The translations under genes were made by a program, and so were the position numbers. From assembly GCF_010435915.1 (NCBI RefSeq), contig NZ_JAAFZH010000011.1, positions 1-64,000 of the forward strand: 64,000 nt of DNA, read 5' to 3'. This stretch comes from Spirosoma terrae (GTDB lineage: Bacteria; Bacteroidota; Bacteroidia; Cytophagales; Spirosomataceae). Shown here piece after piece: positions 53,494 to 62,610 of the stretch. Within the stretch, counting starts at the first letter, position 1. Each line of letters starts with the position of its first letter. The notes under the pieces are model-generated. The model made no database searches. It was not told the DNA's origin and saw only the letters and a list, made by a program, of their open reading frames with translations.

Positions 53494-54252
53494 TTAAAAC
53501 TTGGCCGTAAGCCCTAACTTGACAGCCGATACGCCGTAGCCCAATTCGGTAAAAGCACCAACCTTAGGACTGAACATATACCGGGCTCCCAGATGTAACC
53601 CAACGAAAATACCGCTGTTATAGCCGCCGTAATCGTAATAGCTGTAGGATGAGCCACCTGCATACCGGAAGCCAAGCGATGCGCCGATGTATGGATCGAA
53701 ATCGCTATTCTGGATATTCAGGGCTTCGCCCAGATGATACGACGCCCGGCCGCCTGCATAAATGAAGTTGTAGCCACCTGAGTAGTACCCGTAGCTATAC
53801 CGATAATAATCGATAGAACCACCTACTGAAAAGTTATTCTTGGTACCTACTTCCACCGATACACCGAGTGGTAAGCCGCCACCGTAATACGTCGCTAAAC
53901 CAATTCCAGCATTCAGATAAATAGGTTTGGAGCGTGCCGATGATCGGGCGTGAGTGCGTGCTGTTGACGTAGCAGGACGAGCTGCTGATTGAGGTGCGGT
54001 TTGCGCGGGTGCTGCTGGTCGGGTTTCGGCAGGAGCCGGGCTGGCTACGGGTGCAGACGCCTGTGGTTTAGGAGCTGGCGTAGCAACGGCCACTGGTTTC
54101 TTTGCCTGACTCGTGGCCGGACGGGGAGCTGGCTTCTTCGCCTGATACGTTGACTGAGTAGCTGGCCGACGAGCGGGTTGTTGAGCGATAGCAAAATCTG
54201 CCGAGAAGAGGATCGTAAGCGCCAGAGCCGCTAGTTGTGTACATGTTTTCAT
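53494..54252 (-). CDS. Outer-membrane beta-barrel protein with Ala/Pro/Lys-rich linker
   Basis: 252 residues. A signal peptide (LAALALTILFSADFAIAQ) is followed by a low-complexity Ala/Pro/Thr/Lys segment (about 25-110, e.g. KKPAPRPATSQAKKPVAVA) and a beta-barrel domain (about 112-252) rich in Gly and Tyr (YYRYSYGYYSGGYNFIYAGG, YMFSPKVGAFTELGYGVSAV). The linker resembles segments thought to sit in the periplasm and touch peptidoglycan or the envelope, but that is inference. It has its own promoter (TTG, then TAAGTTTG) and a terminator. Confidence 0.78.
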   Translation of the reverse strand: MKTCTQLAALALTILFSADFAIAQQPARRPATQSTYQAKKPAPRPATSQAKKPVAVATPAPKPQASAPVASPAPAETRPAAPAQTAPQSAARPATSTARTHARSSARSKPIYLNAGIGLATYYGGGLPLGVSVEVGTKNNFSVGGSIDYYRYSYGYYSGGYNFIYAGGRASYHLGEALNIQNSDFDPYIGASLGFRYAGGSSYSYYDYGGYNSGIFVGLHLGARYMFSPKVGAFTELGYGVSAVKLGLTAKF

Positions 54253-54289
54253 CGTTCTATTTGTTGTTTCTGATTTGTGAGGAACGATG

Positions 54290-54317
54290 CAAACTTACGG
54301 CGCTACGTATCGGACAA
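54290..54317 (-). promoter_or_regulatory. Promoter of the linker-barrel gene
   Basis: On the minus strand TTG (complement of 54315-54317), a 17-nt spacer and TAAGTTTG (complement of 54290-54297) match the Bacteroidota promoter. The leader to the ATG at 54252 would be about 30 nt. Confidence 0.5.
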
Positions 54318-54469
54318 CCACCGGCAACTGCCTGAACTGCGGAAAGGCCTACCTGAATTGTAAAGACTATGTAGTGAATCAGGAAAATGATTCGGGTGGG
54401 TTGTAAAACGAATCCTCCCGAATTCCTGAAGTTTACGGGAGGATCTGTACGGACTGATGGTAAGAAAGT

Positions 54470-54802
54470 CTATTTAGCCGGGTCTGCAGCAGATTCTTCC
54501 AGGGCTGCTTTCAACACGGATTCCAGTAAGCCCGGAAATTTCGTCGATAGTTCGTCCAGACGTAGCGAGGTTAAACTCTGCGTGCCTTCTGTTCGGATAT
54601 ACACAATGCCCGCTTCACGTAATACCCGTAAATGATGCGACATAGTCGATTTGGCAACGGGTGTTGGTATGGAGCCACAGGGTTGCTCGCACATTAAATT
54701 TGCCAGACACTGCACAAAGTTCAATCGAACCGGATCACTCAGGGCGTGCAGCACTCCAGTCAGGGTAATCTGGTCAATAGTGGGGTGCTGATACTGTTTC
54801 AT
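54470..54802 (-). CDS. ArsR family winged-helix regulator
   Basis: 110 residues with the HTH_20/ArsR pattern: LTGVLHALSDPVRLNFVQCL, recognition helix VAKSTMSHHLRVLREAGIVY, wing IRTEGTQSLTSLRLDEL. Cysteines at about 28, 38 and 42 (QCLANLMCEQPCG) could sense metal or thiol, but the classical CxCxxC metal site is absent. It is divergent from a VOC-domain gene across a 312-nt spacer with repeated TTGTTC/GAACAA boxes. The target may be that gene or itself (inference). Confidence 0.9.
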   Translation of the reverse strand: MKQYQHPTIDQITLTGVLHALSDPVRLNFVQCLANLMCEQPCGSIPTPVAKSTMSHHLRVLREAGIVYIRTEGTQSLTSLRLDELSTKFPGLLESVLKAALEESAADPAK

Positions 54803-55114
54803 GCCGTTTATACTGTCAATAGTACTGGTTTCGGGGAAATAATGCCCGAAACAACGTAATGCCCATACAACAGGGATTAACGCCGAAAAAATTCAATCTG
54901 GAGAAACCAACTCGTTATGCTCCTTGTTCGAAATTTACAAAACTGTATTTGTTCTATAAACGCCGAACAATGATTTGTTTGGATAATGTATTCTGAGTAG
55001 TCAGGAACCTAGTGAATCAATACTAGCTTTGGAGCGGGTTGTTCTACGTTTTTATTTGCCATTGAGAGCGTATAATCGCTTGGCCTAAAACTAGTTGCAA
55101 CAGACGAGCATGTC
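54803..55114. other. Divergent regulatory spacer, 312 nt, with TTGTTC/GAACAA boxes
   Basis: It holds TTGTTCG at 54924-54930, TTGTTC at 54949-54954 and CGAACAA at 54964-54970. The outer pair forms a 7-bp inverted repeat with a 33-nt centre and may be an operator for the ArsR-family protein. No gene was seen in the spacer. Confidence 0.35.
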
Positions 55115-55519
55115 ATGAAAACCACAGTTAAAGAACTCCGCCTGATTCTAACAGTCGATAATCTCGACGAACTAATTGCGTTTTATCGCGACACAATTGG
55201 CCTTGAAACATCTAAAGAGTGGCGAGAAGAGGAGGGGAACGGTATCATACTGGATGCTGGTCGGGCTTCTCTCGAACTGATTGATGCGAAACACGCAGCG
55301 CGAATCGATCAGATTGAAGTTGGGCAGCGGGTTTCCGGACCCGTTCGGTTGGCACTACGTGTAGCGGAACCAATAGCTACAGCCACCGAAACGTTACTTG
55401 ACGGTGGTGCTACGTCGGTGGCTGCTCCCACTACTGCGCCGTGGAGCGAGGTGTCGCGTGTGAAAGCGCCCGATGGTATGCAGATTACGCTGTTTGCTAC
55501 GTCTACCCTGGCTGACTAG
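55115..55519 (+). CDS. VOC (glyoxalase/bleomycin resistance) superfamily protein
   Basis: 134 residues with the paired beta-alpha-beta-beta-beta modules: LRLILTVDNLDELIAFYRDT, GIILDAGRASLELIDAKHAA, VRLALRVAEPIATATETLLD, VKAPDGMQITLFA. Such proteins include metal-dependent dioxygenases, glyoxalases and drug-binding proteins. A Glu at the second module (SLELID) could be a metal ligand, but a full metal site is not clear. It is divergent from the ArsR-family gene and 64 nt ahead of the GH39-like gene on the same strand. Confidence 0.85.
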   Translation: MKTTVKELRLILTVDNLDELIAFYRDTIGLETSKEWREEEGNGIILDAGRASLELIDAKHAARIDQIEVGQRVSGPVRLALRVAEPIATATETLLDGGATSVAAPTTAPWSEVSRVKAPDGMQITLFATSTLAD

Positions 55520-55583
55520 CAGAACAACAGGTAGAACCGTATAGGGAAGTTCTTTAAAGCGTCGTTATCTGTTCACTTCCCGC

Positions 55584-57290
55584 ATGCTACGTTCTTTAAC
55601 TAAACAGTTTCTGTTCTGCTTACTGCTTCTTTGTTGCTTAGGTCTCCGTTTCGATGGTAGGGCGCAAACGGCTTCGCCCGTTGCTATTCAGGTCGATTTA
55701 ACGAAAGATAAAGGCCCTGTTCGTCCAATCTGGGCGTGGTTTGGTTACGATGAGCCAAACTATACGTACATGAAAGATGGACAAAAACTACTGACCGAAA
55801 TCTCAAAACTGAGTCGTGTTCCGGTGTTTGTGCGGGCGCACAGCCTGCTGGTAACGGGCGACGGCACGGCTGCCTTGAAGTGGGGATCAACGAACGCATA
55901 TACCGAAGACGCGCAGGGAAAACCAGTCTATAACTGGACCATTGTCGACAAAATTTTTGATACGTATATCGAGCGCGGCATGAAACCAATTGCTCAGATT
56001 GGCTTCATGCCCGAAGCGTTGTCGTCGAAACCGCAACCCTATCGCCACTACTGGAAACCCGGTGATAATTACAACGATATTTACACGGGTTGGGCTTATC
56101 CGCCAAAAGACTATACGAAGTTTGCATCGCTGGTGTACGAATGGGTGAAGCATTCTATTGCCCGTTACGGTAAACAGGAGGTTGAAAGCTGGTATTGGGA
56201 GCTGTGGAATGAACCCAACATTGGTTACTGGAAAGGAACTACGGAAGAGTATATCAAGCTGTACGATTACACGGCTGATGCCGTTAAGCGAGCGTTGCCA
56301 ACTGCAAAAATCGGCGGACCTGAAGTGACAGGCCCCAACTGGGACGTATCCGAAAAGTTCTTTCGCTCATTTCTCGATCATGTTGTCAATGGCAAAAATT
56401 ACGTAACCGGCAAGGTGGGGACGCCTTTGGATTTTATTACGTTCCACGCCAAAGGAGCGCCCAAACTGGTTGATGGCATTGTGCAGATGAACATGGGCAC
56501 GCAGCTCCGCGACATCGACAAAGGTTTCGAAATCGTAGCCTCTTATCCAACGCTTAAAAAGTTACCCATTATCATTGGCGAATCGGATCCGGAAGGTTGC
56601 GCGGCCTGTTCGGAAGATTTACATCCGCAGAATGCATACCGCAATGGGACGATGTATTCCAGCTATACAGCGGCTTCGTTTGCCCGTAAACATGACCTGG
56701 CCAGCGCACGGGGTGTCAATCTGCTGGGAGCCGTTACGTGGGCTTTTGAGTTTGAAGACCAGGCCTGGTTCCGGGGATTCCGGGATTTAGCCACGAATGG
56801 CGTCGACAAGCCGGTGCTCAATGTGTTTCGGATGTTTGGTATGATGCAGGGAAAACGAGTGGACGTAGCCCAGAATCTGGCTTACGATTATCGAAAAGTT
56901 AGGGAGCAGAGTGTTCGTGGTGAACCCGATATTAATGCCTTTGCGGCTAAAGATGAAAAAGAGGCAACCGTAATGGTCTGGAACTACCACGACGATAATA
57001 AACTGGTGGCACCCTCGTCCGTAGCGGTTCAGATTGCGGGGGTTCCGGGCAAGCGGGTATTGTTACAGCATTATCGGATTGATCAGCAGTTCAGCAACTC
57101 ATACGAAGTATGGAAAGCAATGGGATCTCCGCAAAAACCGACTGCTGAACAAATCGCTACGCTCGAAAAAGCAGGCCAGCTACAATTATTGACGTCGCCC
57201 GAGTGGATAACAGTCAAAGATGGTAGCGTATCACTACCATTTTCGTTACCTCGTCAGGGGGTTTCTCTCCTCAAAATTTCCTGGGAATAA
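55584..57290 (+). CDS. Secreted GH39-like glycoside hydrolase
   Basis: 568 residues. A signal peptide (LTKQFLFCLLLLCCLGLRF, cleavage near GRAQ) leads to a (beta/alpha)8 clan A glycosidase related to GH39 beta-xylosidases. Catalytic candidates are Glu210 in YWELWNEPNIGYW (acid/base) and Glu333 in LPIIIGESDPEG (nucleophile). A C-terminal beta-sandwich (about 470-568, ATVMVWNYHDDN, VSLPFSLPRQGVSLLKISW) is as in GH39. The CAACSED Cys pair after the nucleophile may bind metal or form a disulfide. It probably releases xylose or a similar sugar from plant or exopolysaccharide in the periplasm or outside. Confidence 0.88.
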   Translation: MLRSLTKQFLFCLLLLCCLGLRFDGRAQTASPVAIQVDLTKDKGPVRPIWAWFGYDEPNYTYMKDGQKLLTEISKLSRVPVFVRAHSLLVTGDGTAALKWGSTNAYTEDAQGKPVYNWTIVDKIFDTYIERGMKPIAQIGFMPEALSSKPQPYRHYWKPGDNYNDIYTGWAYPPKDYTKFASLVYEWVKHSIARYGKQEVESWYWELWNEPNIGYWKGTTEEYIKLYDYTADAVKRALPTAKIGGPEVTGPNWDVSEKFFRSFLDHVVNGKNYVTGKVGTPLDFITFHAKGAPKLVDGIVQMNMGTQLRDIDKGFEIVASYPTLKKLPIIIGESDPEGCAACSEDLHPQNAYRNGTMYSSYTAASFARKHDLASARGVNLLGAVTWAFEFEDQAWFRGFRDLATNGVDKPVLNVFRMFGMMQGKRVDVAQNLAYDYRKVREQSVRGEPDINAFAAKDEKEATVMVWNYHDDNKLVAPSSVAVQIAGVPGKRVLLQHYRIDQQFSNSYEVWKAMGSPQKPTAEQIATLEKAGQLQLLTSPEWITVKDGSVSLPFSLPRQGVSLLKISWE

Positions 57291-57682
57291 AATCCGTGTG
57301 CCTGGAAACAGCCATTGTGCTGCTACGTTCATGAACCTGCTAATCGGGTATAATCCTGCCAGGATCGCAAATCTGCGGTCCTGGTCTTAACATTATCAAT
57401 AGGGGAGCCGTTGTATAAAGCAAGCATTATTTTTCATGTGAACTAAGATGCCGTATAATCAAGGTGCGAGTGATTCTGTTACCTCTTTCGGGGCAGTTAT
57501 CGACCAAGCCATAGTAAGCAAACTATTATCTTGATTGCTGTTGATTGGGTCGATTGAATAATGTCCATTTGCCGATCATAGAGGGGAATTGACCAGTTAC
57601 ACAGTCATAGTTGCCGGATAGTAAGTGACGCTAGGTTGATGAGGTATTGTACTGCACTTTTGCTTATCCCTTTTTTACCACG
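57291..57682 (+). other. Intergenic region, 392 nt, with one hairpin
   Basis: An 11-bp stem with one mismatch (57359-57369 with 57374-57384, AATC loop) followed by TCTTAAC may end the GH39-like transcript. A GCTACGT heptamer lies near 57322 and a CACTTTTG near-match to the -7 element at 57655-57662. No gene was seen. Confidence 0.4.
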
Positions 57683-58147
57683 ATGGATACAACAATTCTT
57701 CCGCTATTAATTGCCTTTGGTGGCCTATTCTTTGGCGCGTTATTCCTGTTTATTGGCTGGTATTTCTGGTACGACGGACGCGATCTGCGTAGTAATGGAC
57801 TGACGGTTACGGCAACCATCCTGAAAAAATTTCAGAAAGCCGACCAGGGGGTGCGCGGCCTCTTGCAGAGCTATTACGCTCAGTGTCAGTTTTATGATAG
57901 TTCGGGCGAGGCTCATGAGGTAGATGTCTATATGAATTCCAGCCTATGGTATCAGGTACGCGAAGGAGCTACCACCCAACTGACGTATGTGCCTGATGAA
58001 CTTGACGAGCCCATGCCTGGCTCCCGCTCCAATTGGGAAGTGCGTGGTGTGTTTGGAATTGGCCTAATGGCACTGGGTATGCTGCTGATTTTATTTTTAA
58101 CAATAGGCGGTATTCAGGAATGGTTAAGCGTCAACGACGTATTTTGA
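57683..58147 (+). CDS. DUF3592-like membrane protein
   Basis: 154 residues from the ATG at 57683 (a longer frame begins at 57647 but overlaps the promoter-like CACTTTTG). One hydrophobic segment at each end (LLIAFGGLFFGALFLFIGWY and GVFGIGLMALGMLLILFLTI) flanks a soluble beta domain (GLTVTATILKKFQKA, CQFYDSSGEAHEVDV, TTQLTYVPDELDEPMPG), the arrangement of the DUF3592 family. Function unknown; likely inner membrane. Confidence 0.78.
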   Translation: MDTTILPLLIAFGGLFFGALFLFIGWYFWYDGRDLRSNGLTVTATILKKFQKADQGVRGLLQSYYAQCQFYDSSGEAHEVDVYMNSSLWYQVREGATTQLTYVPDELDEPMPGSRSNWEVRGVFGIGLMALGMLLILFLTIGGIQEWLSVNDVF

Positions 58148-58254
58148 AATTAACTTCCCTGAGTGAATTGTAACAAAATGGCTTGTTAGGTATATAAGCT
58201 CTCGTGGTTATTGTAAAGCCGTAATCATGTAAAGTTTATCGATGGGGTATCGGT

Positions 58255-58262
58255 TACTTTTG
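58255..58262 (+). promoter_or_regulatory. -7 promoter element of the FkbM gene
   Basis: TACTTTTG is an exact TAnnTTTG match, 58 nt before the ATG at 58320. No clear -33 TTG. Confidence 0.4.
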
Positions 58263-58319
58263 TCGTCTGAATGTTGTCTAAATTAGTCAAGGCAACTCAT
58301 TGACTTGATTAAAGAGAAT

Positions 58320-59105
58320 ATGACAAAAGCGGTAACCTTAGCAAAAAAAGTATTAGGAATCCATTCGCAACAGGGAGTTAGGCCCCTACACAATTTAATC
58401 CATGTTGGCTCTGAAGTTCATGGCTATTGTATACCCGCGAATTTTTTAAACGAGTCGTCAGTCTGTTACTGCGTTGGTGCTGGAGAAGACGTATCATTCG
58501 ATACTGAACTGAACGTACTTTATGGATCGCAGGTTTTTATTTTTGATCCAACGCCCGAAGGTATCAATCATTTTAAAAAACTACGGGAATACACGGAAGC
58601 TGGCCAGCCACTGACCATAACCCGTGGTTCGTCGTTTACTTACCGAATTTCCAGGGAGCAATTGGATAAAGTTACTTTTGTTGACATCGGTGTCTGGGAC
58701 AGTAAAACCACCTTGAAGTTCTACGATCCTGAACGGGAAGGTTATGCTTCACATTCGGTCTATTTATTTACTGATTCCAAGACGTACATAGAAGCGCCCG
58801 TTGATCGCCTGAGTAGTTTAATGCAGACGCTGGGACATTCGCATATCGATCTGCTCAAGCTGGAAATTGAAGGTGCAGAATACACGGTTATCGATACGAT
58901 TGTCGATGATAAAGTGGATGTTAAAGTAATTCTGGTTGAGTTTGATGAAGTCCATAACGCATCGGACAAGCGTTTTCATTTTCGGATAAAAAATGCCTGT
59001 AATAAGCTCAAAAAAGCGGGATACGTATTGGTGCATTCCAGCGAAAGCATGAAACGCACGTTTGTTCGGAAAGATGTTTATGAGCGCCTGAACGGAAATG
59101 CATAG
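58320..59105 (+). CDS. FkbM family methyltransferase
   Basis: 261 residues from the ATG at 58320 (an in-frame TTG lies at 58305). SAM-dependent Rossmann methyltransferase: motif I CVGAGEDVSFDTELN, the acidic loop VFIFDPTPEG, TFVDIGVWDSKTTLKF, and IDLLKLEIEGAEYTVI typical of FkbM. Members O-methylate polysaccharides, glycolipids or natural products. The local context (VWA protein, DUF3592 protein) gives no substrate. It is convergent with the VWA gene, with only 3 nt between stops. Confidence 0.9.
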   Translation: MTKAVTLAKKVLGIHSQQGVRPLHNLIHVGSEVHGYCIPANFLNESSVCYCVGAGEDVSFDTELNVLYGSQVFIFDPTPEGINHFKKLREYTEAGQPLTITRGSSFTYRISREQLDKVTFVDIGVWDSKTTLKFYDPEREGYASHSVYLFTDSKTYIEAPVDRLSSLMQTLGHSHIDLLKLEIEGAEYTVIDTIVDDKVDVKVILVEFDEVHNASDKRFHFRIKNACNKLKKAGYVLVHSSESMKRTFVRKDVYERLNGNA

Positions 59106-59108
59106 CAT

Positions 59109-61052
59109 TTACGGTATTTTCTTTGCCTGCGCTTCAATAATTAGCTGGCCTGTTGCATTAGCCTGTGTTACGTGTGTATAGGCTCCTTTGCCGGAACGAG
59201 CGAGCTTTTTTAGTGAATCGCCTTTAATCTCATTACGTCCGAACGTAAATACCGTTAAGAATACATCCTGACTGGCTGATTCCTGAGCTAGCTGGTACGT
59301 CTCATGGCTTATCGGGAATTCGCCATCGGTTGCCAGAATAATACGATTGTTGCCCGCCCGGATATATTCTTTGTTGGCTACTTTGTAGGCAAGCCGAATA
59401 CCTCCGTTACCGTCTGTATCGCCATCGGAACGAAGCTCATCAATAACCTGTGCAATCTTGTCGGCATTGGCGCCGGAAGTTGGTTTCAAGGCAATACGTG
59501 CCTTTTCGGAATAGACAATAATCGAAATTTTGTCTTCGGGCCGGAGTAGCGCCAGCAGCGATTTAATGGATTGTTTTAGCAACGGCATCTTGTAAGGCGA
59601 GTCCATGGAAGCCGAAACGTCGAGTAATAACACCATGTTATTGGCGGCATATCCTTGCAGCGAGTTGGTGTAATCCTGCCGGGCGGTGCGATCAATATAT
59701 ACCGTATCCACTTTAGTACGGTCAACATAAATTGTGTCGTGCTGAGTAGACGATCGATCAATGGGTTGGCCGACGGGAGTACGTAACGTCGGGCTGGTCG
59801 ACGTAGTGTTTTCTGTCGGACTAACTGTGGGCGATGGGGTGGTTGAGGACCTGATTGGTTCCGTAGGCAAAGCTGGTGTAGAGGAGGCTGATCGACGAAA
59901 CTCGACGTAGTTGGGTTGATTGACGGATTTTAACACCCCAAGTCGGGCCAGATCACTGAATTTATTATATTCGTAAACCAACTGATTGTTGAAGAAATAA
60001 TAAAATTCTTCGTACGGATGTCTGCCATCAGCAGACGTAGTGATTTTCACTTTTTGTGATCTCTCCGCCATTTTTAACGAGTTCTCTGCCATATACTCGT
60101 AAGGCGTATAGGGGCAGCCACCATTGTTAGGGCCAAGCCGTTTTAATCCCTTTAGGTTCTGGTATTCATCCTGAATCAACTGACGAGCATTGGCCTGGAG
60201 CTTATCGGTTGGTGGCAATTGACTGGCTTCGCCTTTCAAATACGCTTTAATGCCAAACAAAAGGGCTTTATTCTCGTCCAGGTTTTTTTGTAAGGCTCTG
60301 CCCGCCACCTGCCAGGAATCGGATGGGTTCTTGAGTGGATAACGTTCATGAATTCGCCGAACATCCTCATACAGCCGTTCTTTTTTCTGATCAAACGTAT
60401 CGAAAAGGTAAGCGTAGCGATCCAGAATAGCGTCTGACCGCTGAAGATGATCCTGTTCGTATCGTTTTTGGCGGGTATAATCGATCAATTCAATGCTCAA
60501 CCCATCCATTTCCTTCAGCATGCTTAGTAATACGTCGGCCTGGCTGTTTATGGAATGACGATACGGCTGCGGAATATGTTGACTATCGTTGATCAGGAGT
60601 TGATGTTCTGAAACAGGTACCTTAAATTCCTCGTGAGCATAGGAAAGGCCGCTACGTCGGCTGTTTGGATTACTGGTGCGGTAATATTCTGCCGATGGTT
60701 GATAATTCCGCAACAGAACTTGTAGCCGATTCATCTGTCGCAGCGACTCGTTGATGAAATCGATATAAGCATTCAGGGCCGCAAACGTAGCAGGCTCGGC
60801 AGGTGCTTGAGCCGGTTGTGTGGTAAAGGAAATCGCTGGGACATCCTTAAAAAAAGCCGTTTTTACTATCGTTGGGTTGACGGAATGGATTCCTTCAAAC
60901 GCGAAAACGGGACTGAATTTAGGGTAGGCGAGGAGCTGTTTCCTGGGTTGGCTATTGTTCACAAATAACTGCTGCCAGCTTAGTAGATCATTGTTGTAAT
61001 AGTTAATGAGCGATAGATAAAATGCATTGCCATGAATCTTGACGAGCCGCAA
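59109..61052 (-). CDS. VWA-domain protein, C-terminal part of a probably frameshifted gene
   Basis: 647 residues if read from a TTG at 61052; no ATG lies near the start (the first in-frame Met is near residue 92), and the first 50 nt overlap the preceding ORF in another frame. An N-terminal helical module (about 60-330, YEQDHLQRSDAILDRYAYLF, LYEDVRRIHERYPLKNPSDS) resembles the upstream ORF; a Ser/Thr/Pro linker (about 385-430) leads to a VWA domain (about 472-640) with MIDAS motif LLLDVSASMDSPYK, TSGANADKIAQVI and LATDGEF. A signal peptide is present only in the upstream ORF. It is best read as the 3' part of one about 930-residue secreted VWA protein. Confidence 0.85.
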   Translation of the reverse strand: MRLVKIHGNAFYLSLINYYNNDLLSWQQLFVNNSQPRKQLLAYPKFSPVFAFEGIHSVNPTIVKTAFFKDVPAISFTTQPAQAPAEPATFAALNAYIDFINESLRQMNRLQVLLRNYQPSAEYYRTSNPNSRRSGLSYAHEEFKVPVSEHQLLINDSQHIPQPYRHSINSQADVLLSMLKEMDGLSIELIDYTRQKRYEQDHLQRSDAILDRYAYLFDTFDQKKERLYEDVRRIHERYPLKNPSDSWQVAGRALQKNLDENKALLFGIKAYLKGEASQLPPTDKLQANARQLIQDEYQNLKGLKRLGPNNGGCPYTPYEYMAENSLKMAERSQKVKITTSADGRHPYEEFYYFFNNQLVYEYNKFSDLARLGVLKSVNQPNYVEFRRSASSTPALPTEPIRSSTTPSPTVSPTENTTSTSPTLRTPVGQPIDRSSTQHDTIYVDRTKVDTVYIDRTARQDYTNSLQGYAANNMVLLLDVSASMDSPYKMPLLKQSIKSLLALLRPEDKISIIVYSEKARIALKPTSGANADKIAQVIDELRSDGDTDGNGGIRLAYKVANKEYIRAGNNRIILATDGEFPISHETYQLAQESASQDVFLTVFTFGRNEIKGDSLKKLARSGKGAYTHVTQANATGQLIIEAQAKKIP

Positions 61053-61857
61053 ACGTATTGTCGTTGATTCCGCGTGCTTTTACATCCTGAATGCTGCGAA
61101 TGGCTGCTTTAAAGGATGAAACCATATCGTTTACCGGATAGCTGATAGTGGCGCGTTTTTTGCCGAATTCCACCAGGCTTTGGGCATCGGCCATCATGCT
61201 TTGCTGAACCAGCTCCACTGGCCAGTTGGCGGGGCTATTTTCGTTTAGATAATAGGTTAACGTATCGAGCAGTTTTGTCTGATTCTGCAGGATTTGCTCC
61301 ATGTCCCGTTCGGTATACAGATACGCTTCGTTCGGAGCATAAGGCTGATAGTGTCTGTATATCTGTTGTATTTGTTTATATAGTGTGCCCTTGACGAGTC
61401 TGAACTGGGTAAACAGGCGCTCTAATTCTGCTAGTAACACGTCTGACTGCTTCAGGTTATCGCGTTGGTAGTCGTTCAGGCGAACATAGGTTTCCAGCGC
61501 TTTGCTTGTCTGATCGATCGTAGTTAGCAGTTGCCATAGAGAGGTTGAGCCAGCATTCAGCGCTTGCTTTTCGGCCGCAGTCAGGCCAACTCCAGCCATT
61601 GCTTTCTGAAAATAGTAGTCGTCTAATGGCCCTGATGATGAGATTCGAAGAGGGCCGTTTTTAGTTTGTCGGTACCGTTGCACATCGTTATAATACGTTT
61701 GGATCATTTGGAAACGATGCATCAGCTCATCGACCGAATGATTCATAAAAGCAACATGCGCATTTAAGGATTGCTGCGGGGAGGTTTGAACTATATTACC
61801 AGCCACTACTATACTGGGTAGGAACAATAAGCAGAAGAGTCGTAAGAATGGTTGCAT
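61003..61857 (-). CDS. N-terminal part of the split VWA protein (secreted helical repeat module)
   Basis: 284 residues. A signal peptide (LRLFCLLFLPSIVVAG) is followed by a helical module (LNAHVAFMNHSVDELMHRFQ, LNDYQRDNLKQSDVLLAELE, LYKQIQQIYRHYQPYAPNEA) that resembles the N-terminal module of the next ORF, so the two are tandem versions of one domain. The frame ends with QDSWQCILSIAH, but the alternative frame over the same bases reads LVKIHGNAFYLSLINYYNND and continues smoothly into the VWA ORF. One extra base near the TTT at about 61051 would explain the break. I cannot tell a real mutation from a sequencing error. Confidence 0.8.
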   Translation of the reverse strand: MQPFLRLFCLLFLPSIVVAGNIVQTSPQQSLNAHVAFMNHSVDELMHRFQMIQTYYNDVQRYRQTKNGPLRISSSGPLDDYYFQKAMAGVGLTAAEKQALNAGSTSLWQLLTTIDQTSKALETYVRLNDYQRDNLKQSDVLLAELERLFTQFRLVKGTLYKQIQQIYRHYQPYAPNEAYLYTERDMEQILQNQTKLLDTLTYYLNENSPANWPVELVQQSMMADAQSLVEFGKKRATISYPVNDMVSSFKAAIRSIQDVKARGINDNTFAARQDSWQCILSIAH

Positions 61858-62181
61858 GGTCTCCCGGATTAGTCTGGAATACCGAAGTGGTGTTGGAGTT
61901 TGGTTCGGCTAATTCTCTTTACTGCTCCATACTTGAGTCATTAATCCGTTATATGACAGGTTTGACGCAGTAAAACCAAAAATAGGCGACGTTTACGTAA
62001 GAACGGTAAGGTTACTTAACAACCGGTTGCTTTTGAGTCAGTTATAAGCAACGCGAATGCAGAGATTGTAAGTGCTTGGCTATGTATCATTTATCCGGGC
62101 TAATTACCGCTGGTGTAATATCTCCGATTTTGCTCAAGCCACTACTATACATTGCATAGTTCCTTGTAAAACAATACTGCT
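61858..62181. other. Intergenic region, 324 nt
   Basis: On the minus strand TATTTTTG (complement of 61977-61984) is an exact -7 match about 120 nt upstream of the split VWA gene. The rest, upstream of the plus-strand lipoprotein gene, shows no exact promoter match and no gene. Confidence 0.4.
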
Positions 62182-62541
62182 ATGAAACATCTACTTGTAA
62201 GCTGCTTGCTATTGATCGCTCTGATTGCGTGTTCAGATGGACATGATGAAAAAATCGCCGTAACCGACTCTGACGATACGTATGAGTTTTATGCCAAGTA
62301 TGACAGGAAGAAAAGTCAGCGTGTGCAGGATTATATAAATGTCAAAATGGCGCCTAGTGGTAAGGTCACGGGTGATAATGTTGATATCACTGCTACACTG
62401 GACGACAAGACTCGCTTTGAGCTGGAAGAGTATCCCGGAAAAGTGCGGATCAAACTCGATAAAGAAGATAACTCCGAAACATCTTACCGACGTATTAAGG
62501 CCATGTGTGAAGGAATAAAGGAGGTAATTAACGAGCCGTAA
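62182..62541 (+). CDS. Small lipoprotein of unknown function
   Basis: 119 residues. A lipoprotein signal (MKHLLVSCLLLIALIACSDG, lipobox LIAC) is followed by a charged mature domain (YEFYAKYDRKKSQRVQDYIN, NVDITATLDDKTRFELEEYP, YRRIKAMCEGIKEVINEP). I recognise no family. It is expected to be anchored in the outer or inner membrane facing the periplasm. It lies 176 nt ahead of the guanidine exporter gene but before that gene's promoter and riboswitch, so it is probably a separate unit. Confidence 0.7.
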   Translation: MKHLLVSCLLLIALIACSDGHDEKIAVTDSDDTYEFYAKYDRKKSQRVQDYINVKMAPSGKVTGDNVDITATLDDKTRFELEEYPGKVRIKLDKEDNSETSYRRIKAMCEGIKEVINEP

Positions 62542-62610
62542 AAAGTTACTGGGTGACGTAGTAAAGCCGGGGCCGCTAAGGCTAAATTAGGTACCCTAGC
62601 AGTGAAGTCT

